Positions 48,903 to 55,626 of a DNA stretch of 55,626 bases are shown here, piece after piece. Position 1 is the first letter of the stretch. Every line of letters starts with the position of its first letter. The translations under genes were made by a program, and so were the position numbers. Under the pieces are notes generated by a model. The model saw only the letters and a program-made list of their open reading frames with translations. It was not told the DNA's origin and ran no database searches. The stretch comes from JBJEQG01 sp051881635 (lineage in GTDB: Bacteria; Bacillota; Clostridia; Oscillospirales; Acutalibacteraceae): NCBI GenBank assembly GCA_051881635.1, contig JBJEQG010000079.1, forward strand, positions 1 to 55,626, written 5' to 3'.

Positions 48903-50369
48903 ATGGGTTCAGAGAAAATAAGAACAAGATATGCCCCAAGTCCGACAGGCTTTATGCATGTTGGCAATTTGCGTACAGCTTTGTATGAATATTTGATTGC
49001 AAAATCTCAGGGCGGCGATTTCGTATTGCGTATTGAGGACACAGACCAGGAACGCAAGGTTGAAGGTGCTGTTGAGTTGATTTATGATACATTGAAAACC
49101 GCCGGCTTAAAACATGACGAAGGTCCGGACATCGGCGGTGCTTATGGTCCTTATGTTCAGAGTGAACGAAAGTCTATGTATTTGCCGTACGCTGAGGAAT
49201 TGATTAAAAAGGGAAAGGCTTATTATTGCTTTTGCAGTAAGGAGCGTTTGGAATCACTGAAAGAAAATTCGGACGAAATCGGTGTTGGTTATGACCGTCA
49301 CTGCCGTAATTTGCCCGCAGAAGAAGTACAGCGTCTTTTGGACAGCGGTGCACCGTATGTTATTCGTCAAAAAATGCCGTTGGAAGGCAGTACAAGTTTT
49401 GATGACGCTGTTTTTGGTACGATTACCGTTGAAAATTCAGAACTCCAAGACCAAATTTTAATCAAGGCAGACGGCTATCCGACCTATAATTTTGCCAATG
49501 TTATTGATGACCATACCATGAATATCAATTATGTTGTCAGAGGGTGCGAATATCTTTCCTCAACACCGAAATATAATCTTTTATATGAGGCTTTCGGCTG
49601 GGAAATTCCGACCTATGTTCATTTGCCGCTGATTATGGGAAAGAACGCTGACGGTACGGTTTCTAAATTGTCGAAGCGTCATGGTGCAACAAGTTTTGCC
49701 GATTTGACGGCAGACGGTTTTTTGCCTGAGGCGATTATCAATTATATTGCTCTTTTGGGTTGGTGTCCGAAAGATAATCAGGAGATTTTTACACTGCAAG
49801 AACTGACGGAACGCTTTTCCGTAGACGGAATCAGTAAATCTCCCGCTGTATTTGACTATGATAAGTTGGAATGGCTGAACGGTGAATATATTAAGAAAAT
49901 GACGGTTGAAGAATTTGCCGAGAGAGCCATGCCATATTTCCGTAAGGCTTTGCCGAATAAGGAATTTGATTGGGTTAAGCTGGCATCTATTTTACAGCAG
50001 AGAACAACAAAATTGACGCAAATTCCCGAAAAGATTGATTTCTTTGCAGAATTGCCCGACTATGACAAAGAACTGTTTGTCAATAAAAAGAGCAAGACCA
50101 CTTTGGAAAATGCATTGCCGATGTTGGAAACAGCCGTACAGGCTTTGGAAAATCTTACGGAATGGACACACGATGCCATTCATGATTGCCTTATTGGATT
50201 GGCACAAAAGTTGGAAGTTAAAAACGGCACAATAATGTGGCCGGTTCGTATTGCGGCGGCAGGTAAAGCGGTTACGCCCGGCGGTGCGGTTGAAATTTTG
50301 GATATTCTGGGCAGAGATGAGTCGTTTAAAAGATTGAAAAACGGTTTAGAAAAACTGAAAGCCGATTGA
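48903..50369 (+). CDS. gltX: Glutamyl-tRNA synthetase
   Basis: Class I synthetase that charges tRNA-Glu. The 488 residues are standard: HIGH-type motif in SPTGFMHVGNLRTALY, LRIEDTD, then KMSKS-type KLSKRHG and the helical anticodon-binding C-terminus. GGAGG precedes the ATG. glnS follows 16 bases after it. With a GlnRS present, this GluRS may be discriminating, that is, need not mischarge tRNA-Gln for the GatCAB route; this cannot be settled from sequence by eye. Confidence 0.97.
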   Translation: MGSEKIRTRYAPSPTGFMHVGNLRTALYEYLIAKSQGGDFVLRIEDTDQERKVEGAVELIYDTLKTAGLKHDEGPDIGGAYGPYVQSERKSMYLPYAEELIKKGKAYYCFCSKERLESLKENSDEIGVGYDRHCRNLPAEEVQRLLDSGAPYVIRQKMPLEGSTSFDDAVFGTITVENSELQDQILIKADGYPTYNFANVIDDHTMNINYVVRGCEYLSSTPKYNLLYEAFGWEIPTYVHLPLIMGKNADGTVSKLSKRHGATSFADLTADGFLPEAIINYIALLGWCPKDNQEIFTLQELTERFSVDGISKSPAVFDYDKLEWLNGEYIKKMTVEEFAERAMPYFRKALPNKEFDWVKLASILQQRTTKLTQIPEKIDFFAELPDYDKELFVNKKSKTTLENALPMLETAVQALENLTEWTHDAIHDCLIGLAQKLEVKNGTIMWPVRIAAAGKAVTPGGAVEILDILGRDESFKRLKNGLEKLKAD

Positions 50370-50385
50370 TTAAGGGGGATAAAAT

Positions 50386-52071
50386 ATGTCAGAAGAAATT
50401 AAAGACGAAGAATTGGCGGCAGGCAATTTTATTTTTGATTTTATTGAGGAGGATATTGCCGAGGGCGGTCAGTTTGAGGGCAAAGAGGTTCATACCCGTT
50501 TTCCTCCCGAACCAAACGGTTATCTGCATATTGGTCATGCCAAAGCAATTTGTATTGACTTTGGTGCGGCGGAACGCTTCGGCGGAAAATGTAATCTCCG
50601 TATGGACGATACCAACCCGACAAAAGAAGATGTTGAGTATGTAGACGCTATTAAAGAGGATATTCAATGGCTGGGATTTACATGGGACGACCGTTTTTAC
50701 TATGCCTCAGAATATTTTGACAAAATGTATGATTTTGCCGTTGAATTGATTGAAAAGGGTTTGGCTTATGTTTGTGAGCTTTCTCCTGAACAAATGCGTG
50801 AAAACAGGGGCGACATTTCCCACCCTGCCGTCAGCCCGTATCGTGACAGACCGATTGCTGAAAGTTTGGATTTGTTCAAACGCATGAAGGACGGCGAATT
50901 TGAGGACGGCAAAATGACGCTGAGAGCCAAAATTGATTTGGCATCGGGTAACTTTAATATGCGTGACCCCGTTATTTATAGAATTAACCGTATTTCTCAT
51001 CATCGTACGGGAGATAAGTGGTGTATCTATCCGATGTATGACTTTGCACACCCGATTGAGGACGCTTTGGAGGGTATCACACATTCTCTTTGTTCTCTCG
51101 AATTTGAGGACCACCGTCCGCTTTATGAGTGGGTTATTAACAATGTTTCGGTTGAGGCAAAGCCCCGTCAGATTGAGTTTGCCCGTTTGGGTATCAATAA
51201 TACCGTTATGAGCAAAAGAAAACTCCGCCAGTTGGTTGAGGAAAAATATGTATCAGGTTGGGACGACCCCCGTATGCCGACATTGTGCGGTTTACGCCGT
51301 CGTGGTTATACACCGGCTTCAATCCGTAATTTCTGCGAGCGTATCGGTGTGGCAAAATCAAATAGTACGGTTGATTATGGTTTCTTGGAGCATTGTCTGC
51401 GTGAGGATTTAAACGAAAATGCTTACCGTGCAATGGCAGTTCTTCACCCTGTGAAACTTATTATTACTAACTACCCTGAGGGGCAAAGCGAAACCTTTGA
51501 AATAGAAAACCACCCTAACCACCCGGAGTTTGGTACGCATACAATTACATTCTCCCGTGAATTGTATATTGAAGCGGAGGACTTTATGGAAACACCTATT
51601 AAGGGCTATTTCAGAATGTTCCCCAATAATGAAGTCCGTTTAAAAACTGCCTATGTTGTTCGTTGCACAGGCTGTAAAAAAGACGAAAATGGCAATGTTG
51701 TGGAGGTTTATGCCGAATATGACCCCGCAACCAGAGGCGGCAATACACCGGACGGCCGTAAAGTTAAAGGTACAATTCATTGGGTTGACGCACAAACAGC
51801 CGTTGACGCTGAAGTTCGTCTTTATGAAAATTTGTTTACCGTACCGGACCCTGATGTTGGTGACAGAAACTTTTTGGATTATCTCCGCCCCGATTCATTG
51901 ACGGTTTTGAAAAACTGCAAGGTTGAGGCGGCTTTGGCAAATGTTCAGGCTCCTGCGTCATTCCAATTTATGCGTTTGGGTTATTTTTGTGTTGATAATG
52001 CTGATAGCAAAGACGGTAATTTGGTATTTAACCGCTCGGTTTCACTGAAAGAAAGTTTTAAACGCAAATAA
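50386..52071 (+). CDS. glnS: Glutaminyl-tRNA synthetase
   Basis: Charges tRNA-Gln directly with glutamine. The 561 residues show the GlnRS-specific start FPPEPNGYLHIGHAKAI (PEPNGYLHIGHAKA), RMDDTNPTKE, then KMSKS-type MSKRKL and the two beta-barrel anticodon-binding domains (IKGYFRMFPNNEVRLK). Many Firmicutes lack GlnRS and amidate Glu-tRNA-Gln instead, so the gene was probably gained in this lineage long ago. It is the second gene of the gltX operon. The ribosome site is AAGGGGG. Confidence 0.97.
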   Translation: MSEEIKDEELAAGNFIFDFIEEDIAEGGQFEGKEVHTRFPPEPNGYLHIGHAKAICIDFGAAERFGGKCNLRMDDTNPTKEDVEYVDAIKEDIQWLGFTWDDRFYYASEYFDKMYDFAVELIEKGLAYVCELSPEQMRENRGDISHPAVSPYRDRPIAESLDLFKRMKDGEFEDGKMTLRAKIDLASGNFNMRDPVIYRINRISHHRTGDKWCIYPMYDFAHPIEDALEGITHSLCSLEFEDHRPLYEWVINNVSVEAKPRQIEFARLGINNTVMSKRKLRQLVEEKYVSGWDDPRMPTLCGLRRRGYTPASIRNFCERIGVAKSNSTVDYGFLEHCLREDLNENAYRAMAVLHPVKLIITNYPEGQSETFEIENHPNHPEFGTHTITFSRELYIEAEDFMETPIKGYFRMFPNNEVRLKTAYVVRCTGCKKDENGNVVEVYAEYDPATRGGNTPDGRKVKGTIHWVDAQTAVDAEVRLYENLFTVPDPDVGDRNFLDYLRPDSLTVLKNCKVEAALANVQAPASFQFMRLGYFCVDNADSKDGNLVFNRSVSLKESFKRK

Positions 52072-52082
52072 TACGAACAGAG

Positions 52083-52125
52083 AAAAACCTCCGTAAGATT
52101 TTATAGTCTTTACGGAGGTTTTTGC
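52083..52125. terminator. Bidirectional terminator between glnS and the convergent TPR protein gene
   Basis: AAAAACCTCCGTAA pairs with TTACGGAGGTTTTT (52083-52123), 12-base loop. Confidence 0.92.
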
Positions 52126-52152
52126 TGTAAAAATATATCTTTAATTGTGTTT

Positions 52153-53874
52153 CTAATTTTCGATTTTTATAGCATCATCTGTAATGATGTTGCCGTAAAC
52201 GGTTAAGGTCTTTTTTGGGCTAAAAGGATTTTGCATCATTATAGCGGTATTTTTTCCATTGTGGTCATTAGGGTTTACAGTTTGGACGGAAATTATTTTT
52301 GAAGAAAGGTTATGGGCAGTGTCGCTAAACATACCGGATATGAGTGTATAAGAACCGGAAAGTGTTGATTTATAATTGTGGTTTTCGTTGATACATTGAG
52401 TAACAAAAACATAATTACCGTTTGCATAAAAATTTAAAGTATAGGATAGTGTTTCATGATTACAAGTAGGACAGATAAGGTTTTCGACAGACCATACAGC
52501 AAAATTCTCTCCGTTTAAACATGGACTGAGGATTTGTTCCATTGTGAACAAGGTCTTTCTAAGCTCGACAGCAGGGGAATAATCCGGCAGTTTTTTCAGC
52601 AATCTCAATGCTGTGTCATACTCAGAGTTTTGATATGCCGTATAAGCTGATTGGTAAAGCAATTTTTGGCATTTTTTATACTTTTGTACAGCATCTGCAT
52701 AATCTCCTACAACAGCGTATAATCCAAGTGCCTCATCAATATGATTGTCATTCAGCATTTTTTCTGCCAAATCATACTGATATTTTTTGCAAATATCGGA
52801 AGCTCCCATATAATTGCCAAGGGTAGATAAAATTTGTACGGCAGCGGAAATATTGCCATTGTTATAGTTTTGAAGTGCCGATTGATATTTGGCGTTTAGA
52901 ACCTGTTCGGGTGAGTTGTTATATTCTCCAAGATTTTCAAATGCGGCGGCGGCTTTTTCATAATCTCCCGATGCCATTATAGACTGAGCCTGAGAGTACA
53001 TGAGAGGCGGTTTGATAACACACTCATAAATGGCATAACCGCCCAAAATCAGTGCCAAAATAATTATGATAGGCAAAACAATCTTAAAAATGCGTTTTCG
53101 TATCCATTTGTTGCGTTGTTTTGTCAGTTGAATATTTCTCATACGGATAAATTCCGGGTCTAAGCGTTCATTTTGGTGTTTAAGAAAATCTTTTAATCGT
53201 TCAGCGGATTGACGCTTTTCTTCCTCATTCATTTGTTGAAAGCGTTTATCTAAATTATCGGTTTGGATATAAGTTTCCAAAAACCTGCGTGGTGTCTGAC
53301 AGAAAACACATTTTTTTTCTGTTGGCCAGTTAAAGCACCCACAGGCACATAACCAATAATTGTTATTAGAAACATTGGGGTCAAACATCAAAACTTCGGG
53401 GTGAATGTTCTGTTCCTTACATATATCGTGGAAAATCGGATAGTATTTACCTAAGGCAGAATAAATATTTCCCTGTTGGAGGGAAATGTCAAACTTCTGT
53501 TCTTTTTTATTTTCCCACTTATTGCCGTTTATATCAGTGACAGACATTAAAATAACTTCTACAAAGCGTGTATTTGTATTGGAAATTTTTATGTTGCACG
53601 CATCTCCAAAACAGCCGTTTCTTGTGCAGGAAAGCTGAGAATAAGTATAGTTAACAGCCGGCGTCAAGAGTTTTCGGCTTGTGTCATAGCACAAAATCCT
53701 GACGGCAGCCGAAGAAATCTCGTTTGATTGTTCGTTTTGAAACAGGGCGTCAACATATAAATGACCGTCATCAATATTTTTAAAAAATGTGACAGAACAC
53801 AAGGCTAACGGAGAGCCTTCAAACCAAAATGTTTTATTTTGTTGGTCAATGATATGTATATTTTTATCCTGCAT
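52153..53874 (-). CDS. Membrane protein with zinc finger and TPR-like repeats, function unknown
   Basis: A 573-residue protein of clear multi-domain layout. Residues 1-150 are a beta-rich domain; about 172-195 is a RanBP2-like zinc finger (W-x-C-x-C-x3-N-x6-C-x2-C in the YWLCACGCFNWP segment); a charged helical stretch follows; about 266-290 is one membrane helix; about 295-450 holds TPR-like units (GDYEKAAAAFENLGEY, GNISAAVQILSTLGNY, NHIDEALGLYAVVGDY, SEYDTALRLLKKLPDY); and the last 110 residues are a beta domain with a CPTC pair. The finger side is probably cytoplasmic and the TPR side outside. No family name is offered. The promoter on the minus strand is near consensus. Confidence 0.8.
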   Translation of the reverse strand: MQDKNIHIIDQQNKTFWFEGSPLALCSVTFFKNIDDGHLYVDALFQNEQSNEISSAAVRILCYDTSRKLLTPAVNYTYSQLSCTRNGCFGDACNIKISNTNTRFVEVILMSVTDINGNKWENKKEQKFDISLQQGNIYSALGKYYPIFHDICKEQNIHPEVLMFDPNVSNNNYWLCACGCFNWPTEKKCVFCQTPRRFLETYIQTDNLDKRFQQMNEEEKRQSAERLKDFLKHQNERLDPEFIRMRNIQLTKQRNKWIRKRIFKIVLPIIIILALILGGYAIYECVIKPPLMYSQAQSIMASGDYEKAAAAFENLGEYNNSPEQVLNAKYQSALQNYNNGNISAAVQILSTLGNYMGASDICKKYQYDLAEKMLNDNHIDEALGLYAVVGDYADAVQKYKKCQKLLYQSAYTAYQNSEYDTALRLLKKLPDYSPAVELRKTLFTMEQILSPCLNGENFAVWSVENLICPTCNHETLSYTLNFYANGNYVFVTQCINENHNYKSTLSGSYTLISGMFSDTAHNLSSKIISVQTVNPNDHNGKNTAIMMQNPFSPKKTLTVYGNIITDDAIKIEN

Positions 53875-53912
53875 GACATCATCTCATTTTTCTTCATAGT
53901 CTGTTAATAATT

Positions 53913-53941
53913 ATTTTAATATAAATAACGAAAATTGTCAA
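53913..53941 (-). promoter_or_regulatory. Predicted sigma-A promoter of the zinc-finger/TPR protein gene
   Basis: Minus strand TTGACA (53941-53936), 17-bp spacer, TAAAAT (53918-53913). Confidence 0.78.
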
Positions 53942-54014
53942 GTTAATTCAAAAGTTGAAGAAATTTTTTGTTTATTTTGCATACGATATTCAAAAAAAAT
54001 TGTTTTTTCTGTCA

Positions 54015-54043
54015 TTGCAAAAGTCTTTGTAAATGATTATAAT
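54015..54043 (+). promoter_or_regulatory. Predicted sigma-A promoter of the fumarase operon
   Basis: TTGCAA (54015-54020), 17-bp spacer, TATAAT (54038-54043). It overlaps the upstream in-frame ATG at 54033, which therefore cannot be the start codon. Confidence 0.78.
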
Positions 54044-54074
54044 GGAAAAAGAATATGAAATTGGAGTGGTATAT

Positions 54075-54926
54075 ATGGAAATCAGAAAAATAGAGGCATC
54101 TGTTTTAACACAAACTGTTAAGACACTGTATATGGATATGAATTATAATATCGGTACAGACATTAGTGAGGCTCTTTGTGCGGCATACGAAAAAGAGCAA
54201 TCACCTGTGGGAAAAAATGTTTTACAGCAGTTGATGCAAAACAACAAAATCGCTGCAAATGAACAGGTACCGATTTGTCAGGATACGGGTATGGCGGTTC
54301 TGTTTGTTGAGTACGGCGATAAAGTCGTTATTGAAAACGGCAGTTTTTATGAGGCAGTACAAGAGGGCGTCCGTCAGGCATACATAGACGGTTATCTGAG
54401 AAAATCGGTTGTTGATGACCCTGTTTTTGACCGTGTTAATACCAAAGACAATACACCGGCAATTATTTATACGGAAATTGTTTCCGGAAATGAAATTCAT
54501 ATTTTGGCAGGCTGTAAGGGATTTGGCAGTGAGAATATGTCGGCTGTGCGTATGCTCACACCGTCAGCGGGTATTGAGGGTGTTCGTAATTTTGTTTTGG
54601 AAACGGTACGCCATGCAGGACCGAACCCTTGTCCGCCGATTGTAGTCGGTGTCGGTATTGGAGGTACTTTTGAAAAAGCTGCTCAGTTGGCGAAAAAGGC
54701 AACATTCCGTTCTATTCAAACCGACAATGCAGATGAACGATACGCCGCTTTGGAGCATGAACTTTTGGAAGAAATCAACAAAATGGGTTTTGGACCTGCG
54801 GGATTGGGTGGAAATACGACAGCATTGGGTGTAAATGTTGAGGTGTTTCCAACACATATTGCGGGTATGCCTGTTGCCGTCAATATTTGCTGTCATGCGT
54901 CCCGTCATAAATCAGTTGTTTTGTAA
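54075..54926 (+). CDS. Class I fumarate hydratase (or related hydro-lyase), alpha subunit
   Basis: Catalytic iron-sulphur subunit of the two-subunit, oxygen-sensitive fumarase that interconverts fumarate and malate. The 283 residues have cluster cysteines in PICQDTGMAV, AGCKGFGSENMS and PNPCPPIVVGVGIGG, and the conserved GLGGNTTALGVNVE. L-tartrate dehydratase shares the fold and pattern, so the substrate is inferred from the usual annotation. The ATG at 54075 has GGAGTGG 6 bases upstream. The beta subunit follows after 15 bases. A strictly anaerobic lifestyle fits this enzyme class. Confidence 0.93.
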   Translation: MEIRKIEASVLTQTVKTLYMDMNYNIGTDISEALCAAYEKEQSPVGKNVLQQLMQNNKIAANEQVPICQDTGMAVLFVEYGDKVVIENGSFYEAVQEGVRQAYIDGYLRKSVVDDPVFDRVNTKDNTPAIIYTEIVSGNEIHILAGCKGFGSENMSAVRMLTPSAGIEGVRNFVLETVRHAGPNPCPPIVVGVGIGGTFEKAAQLAKKATFRSIQTDNADERYAALEHELLEEINKMGFGPAGLGGNTTALGVNVEVFPTHIAGMPVAVNICCHASRHKSVVL

Positions 54927-54941
54927 AGAGGAGGAAAGAAA

Positions 54942-55499
54942 ATGTCGGAGGTTAAAAAAATTACATTGCCGCTTACAGATGATGTCATCAAAAATTTGCA
55001 CGCAGGGGACAGCGTTTTACTTTCGGGTTCGCTGTTGACGGGGCGTGACGCTGCCCATAAGCGTCTTTATGAACTTATCGGTAAAGGCGAAAATCTGCCC
55101 GTTGATATAAAAGGCGAAGTGATTTACTATGTCGGGCCTGCTCCAGCAAAGCCGGGGCACGCTGTCGGACCGGCCGGTCCAACATCAAGTTATCGTATGG
55201 ACAAATATTCTCCTGCTCTTTTGGATTTAGGTTTAAAAGGTATGATTGGAAAAGGGGCAAGAACGCAACCCGTAATTGACGCTATGAAACGCAACGGTGC
55301 AGTTTATTTTGCGGCGATTGGCGGAGCGGCGGCATTGATTTCCCGCAGTATTCAAAGCTCTGAAATATTGGCGTATGAAGATTTGGGAACGGAGGCCATT
55401 CATCGTTTTGAGATTAAGGACTTTCCCGCAATCGTTGTTATTGACTCTTATGGTGAAAATATTTATGAAACAGAGCCAAAGAAATATGCAAAAGAATGA
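54942..55499 (+). CDS. Class I fumarate hydratase (or related hydro-lyase), beta subunit
   Basis: The 185-residue partner of the alpha subunit. Family marks are LLTGRDAAHKRL, YYVGPAPAKPGHAVGPAGPTSSYRMDKY, GMIGKG and the GAVYFAAIGGAAAL segment, which form the swivel domain that contributes active-site residues (the GPTTS/GPTSS and KG elements). GAGGAGG precedes the ATG. Length is typical of the separate beta subunit. The operon ends in a strong terminator. Confidence 0.94.
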   Translation: MSEVKKITLPLTDDVIKNLHAGDSVLLSGSLLTGRDAAHKRLYELIGKGENLPVDIKGEVIYYVGPAPAKPGHAVGPAGPTSSYRMDKYSPALLDLGLKGMIGKGARTQPVIDAMKRNGAVYFAAIGGAAALISRSIQSSEILAYEDLGTEAIHRFEIKDFPAIVVIDSYGENIYETEPKKYAKE

Positions 55500-55559
55500 A
55501 TTTTCAACATCAAAATGTTGAAAAGTTGAAAATTATCTGTTGAAAGTTTTGCAAAATAA

Positions 55560-55598
55560 AAGAGGAAAACCGCTGTTGGGCAGTTTTCCTCTTTTTTA
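55560..55598 (+). terminator. Rho-independent terminator of the fumarase operon
   Basis: AGAGGAAAAC (55561-55570) pairs with GTTTTCCTCT (55583-55592), then T-run. A second perfect hairpin lies closer to the stop codon: TTTTCAACAT/ATGTTGAAAA (55501-55524, 4-base loop). Confidence 0.92.
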
Positions 55599-55626
55599 AT
55601 CCAAATTGGTGAGTATCCTTGATTGG

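Noticed and set aside
54033..54074. Longer N-terminus of the fumarase alpha subunit from ATG 54033
   Set aside because: That ATG overlaps the -10 box TATAAT at 54038-54043 and lacks a ribosome site; ATG 54075 has GGAGTGG and fits the family.
55501..55524. Hairpin TTTTCAACAT/ATGTTGAAAA as a separate regulatory site
   Set aside because: It directly follows the fumarase stop and precedes a clear terminator; most simply it is part of the transcript end.
1..55626. tRNA genes, rRNA genes and CRISPR arrays
   Set aside because: None could be recognised by eye on either strand.

Overview
The window (about 40% GC) looks like chromosome of an anaerobic, endospore-forming Clostridia species, most like the Ruminococcaceae/Oscillospiraceae. 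Evidence for this is a spoIIE gene behind a Spo0A-type promoter, a two-subunit class I fumarase, GlnRS beside GluRS, ECF vitamin transport and several starch/alpha-glucan proteins. The species assignment is inference. Strong shine-dalgarno sequences and sigma-A promoters precede most operons, and no tRNA, rRNA or CRISPR array was seen.

Layout. 1-2.5 kb: tail of a transposase (probably IS982 family), then a minus-strand operon of a CrtO-like acyltransferase, rsmE and mtnN. 2.6-10.4 kb: cinA; a 1301-residue natural fusion of 4-alpha-glucanotransferase and glycogen phosphorylase; a membrane protein of unknown role; glyA. 10.5-25.5 kb: a type IV pilus locus (PilM-PilN fusion, PilO, prepilin peptidase, PilB, PilT, PilC, two prepilins and a 2013-residue PilX-like protein with FIVAR-type helical repeats and beta modules that resemble starch-binding domains). 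25.6-31 kb: spoIIE, a MutS-like ATPase, a DUF6442/XRE pair, a possible structured RNA and a small unknown gene. 31-36.4 kb: asnB (minus) and a secreted, membrane-anchored type I pullulanase. 36.5-47 kb: a cobalamin module, with metH and its separate reactivation protein on the minus strand, and divergently a cobalamin riboswitch followed by two DUF4430 surface proteins (one resembling animal transcobalamin/intrinsic factor), ECF T, A and S components and an anion-permease-like protein. 47-55.6 kb: a coiled-coil protein, birA, gltX, glnS, a zinc-finger/TPR membrane protein and both fumarase subunits.

How it fits together. The pullulanase would debranch starch outside the cell, the giant pilin-like protein could hold cells to alpha-glucan, and the fused glucanotransferase-phosphorylase would turn imported maltodextrin or stored glycogen into glucose-1-phosphate. 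Similar promoters precede the pilus operon and the pullulanase gene. The organism appears to depend on scavenged cobalamin for MetH: the riboswitch operon would capture B12 at the surface with transcobalamin-like proteins and pass it to a CbrT-type ECF transporter. The transcobalamin-like capture operon and the giant starch-binding-like pilus protein are the most interesting parts of the window.
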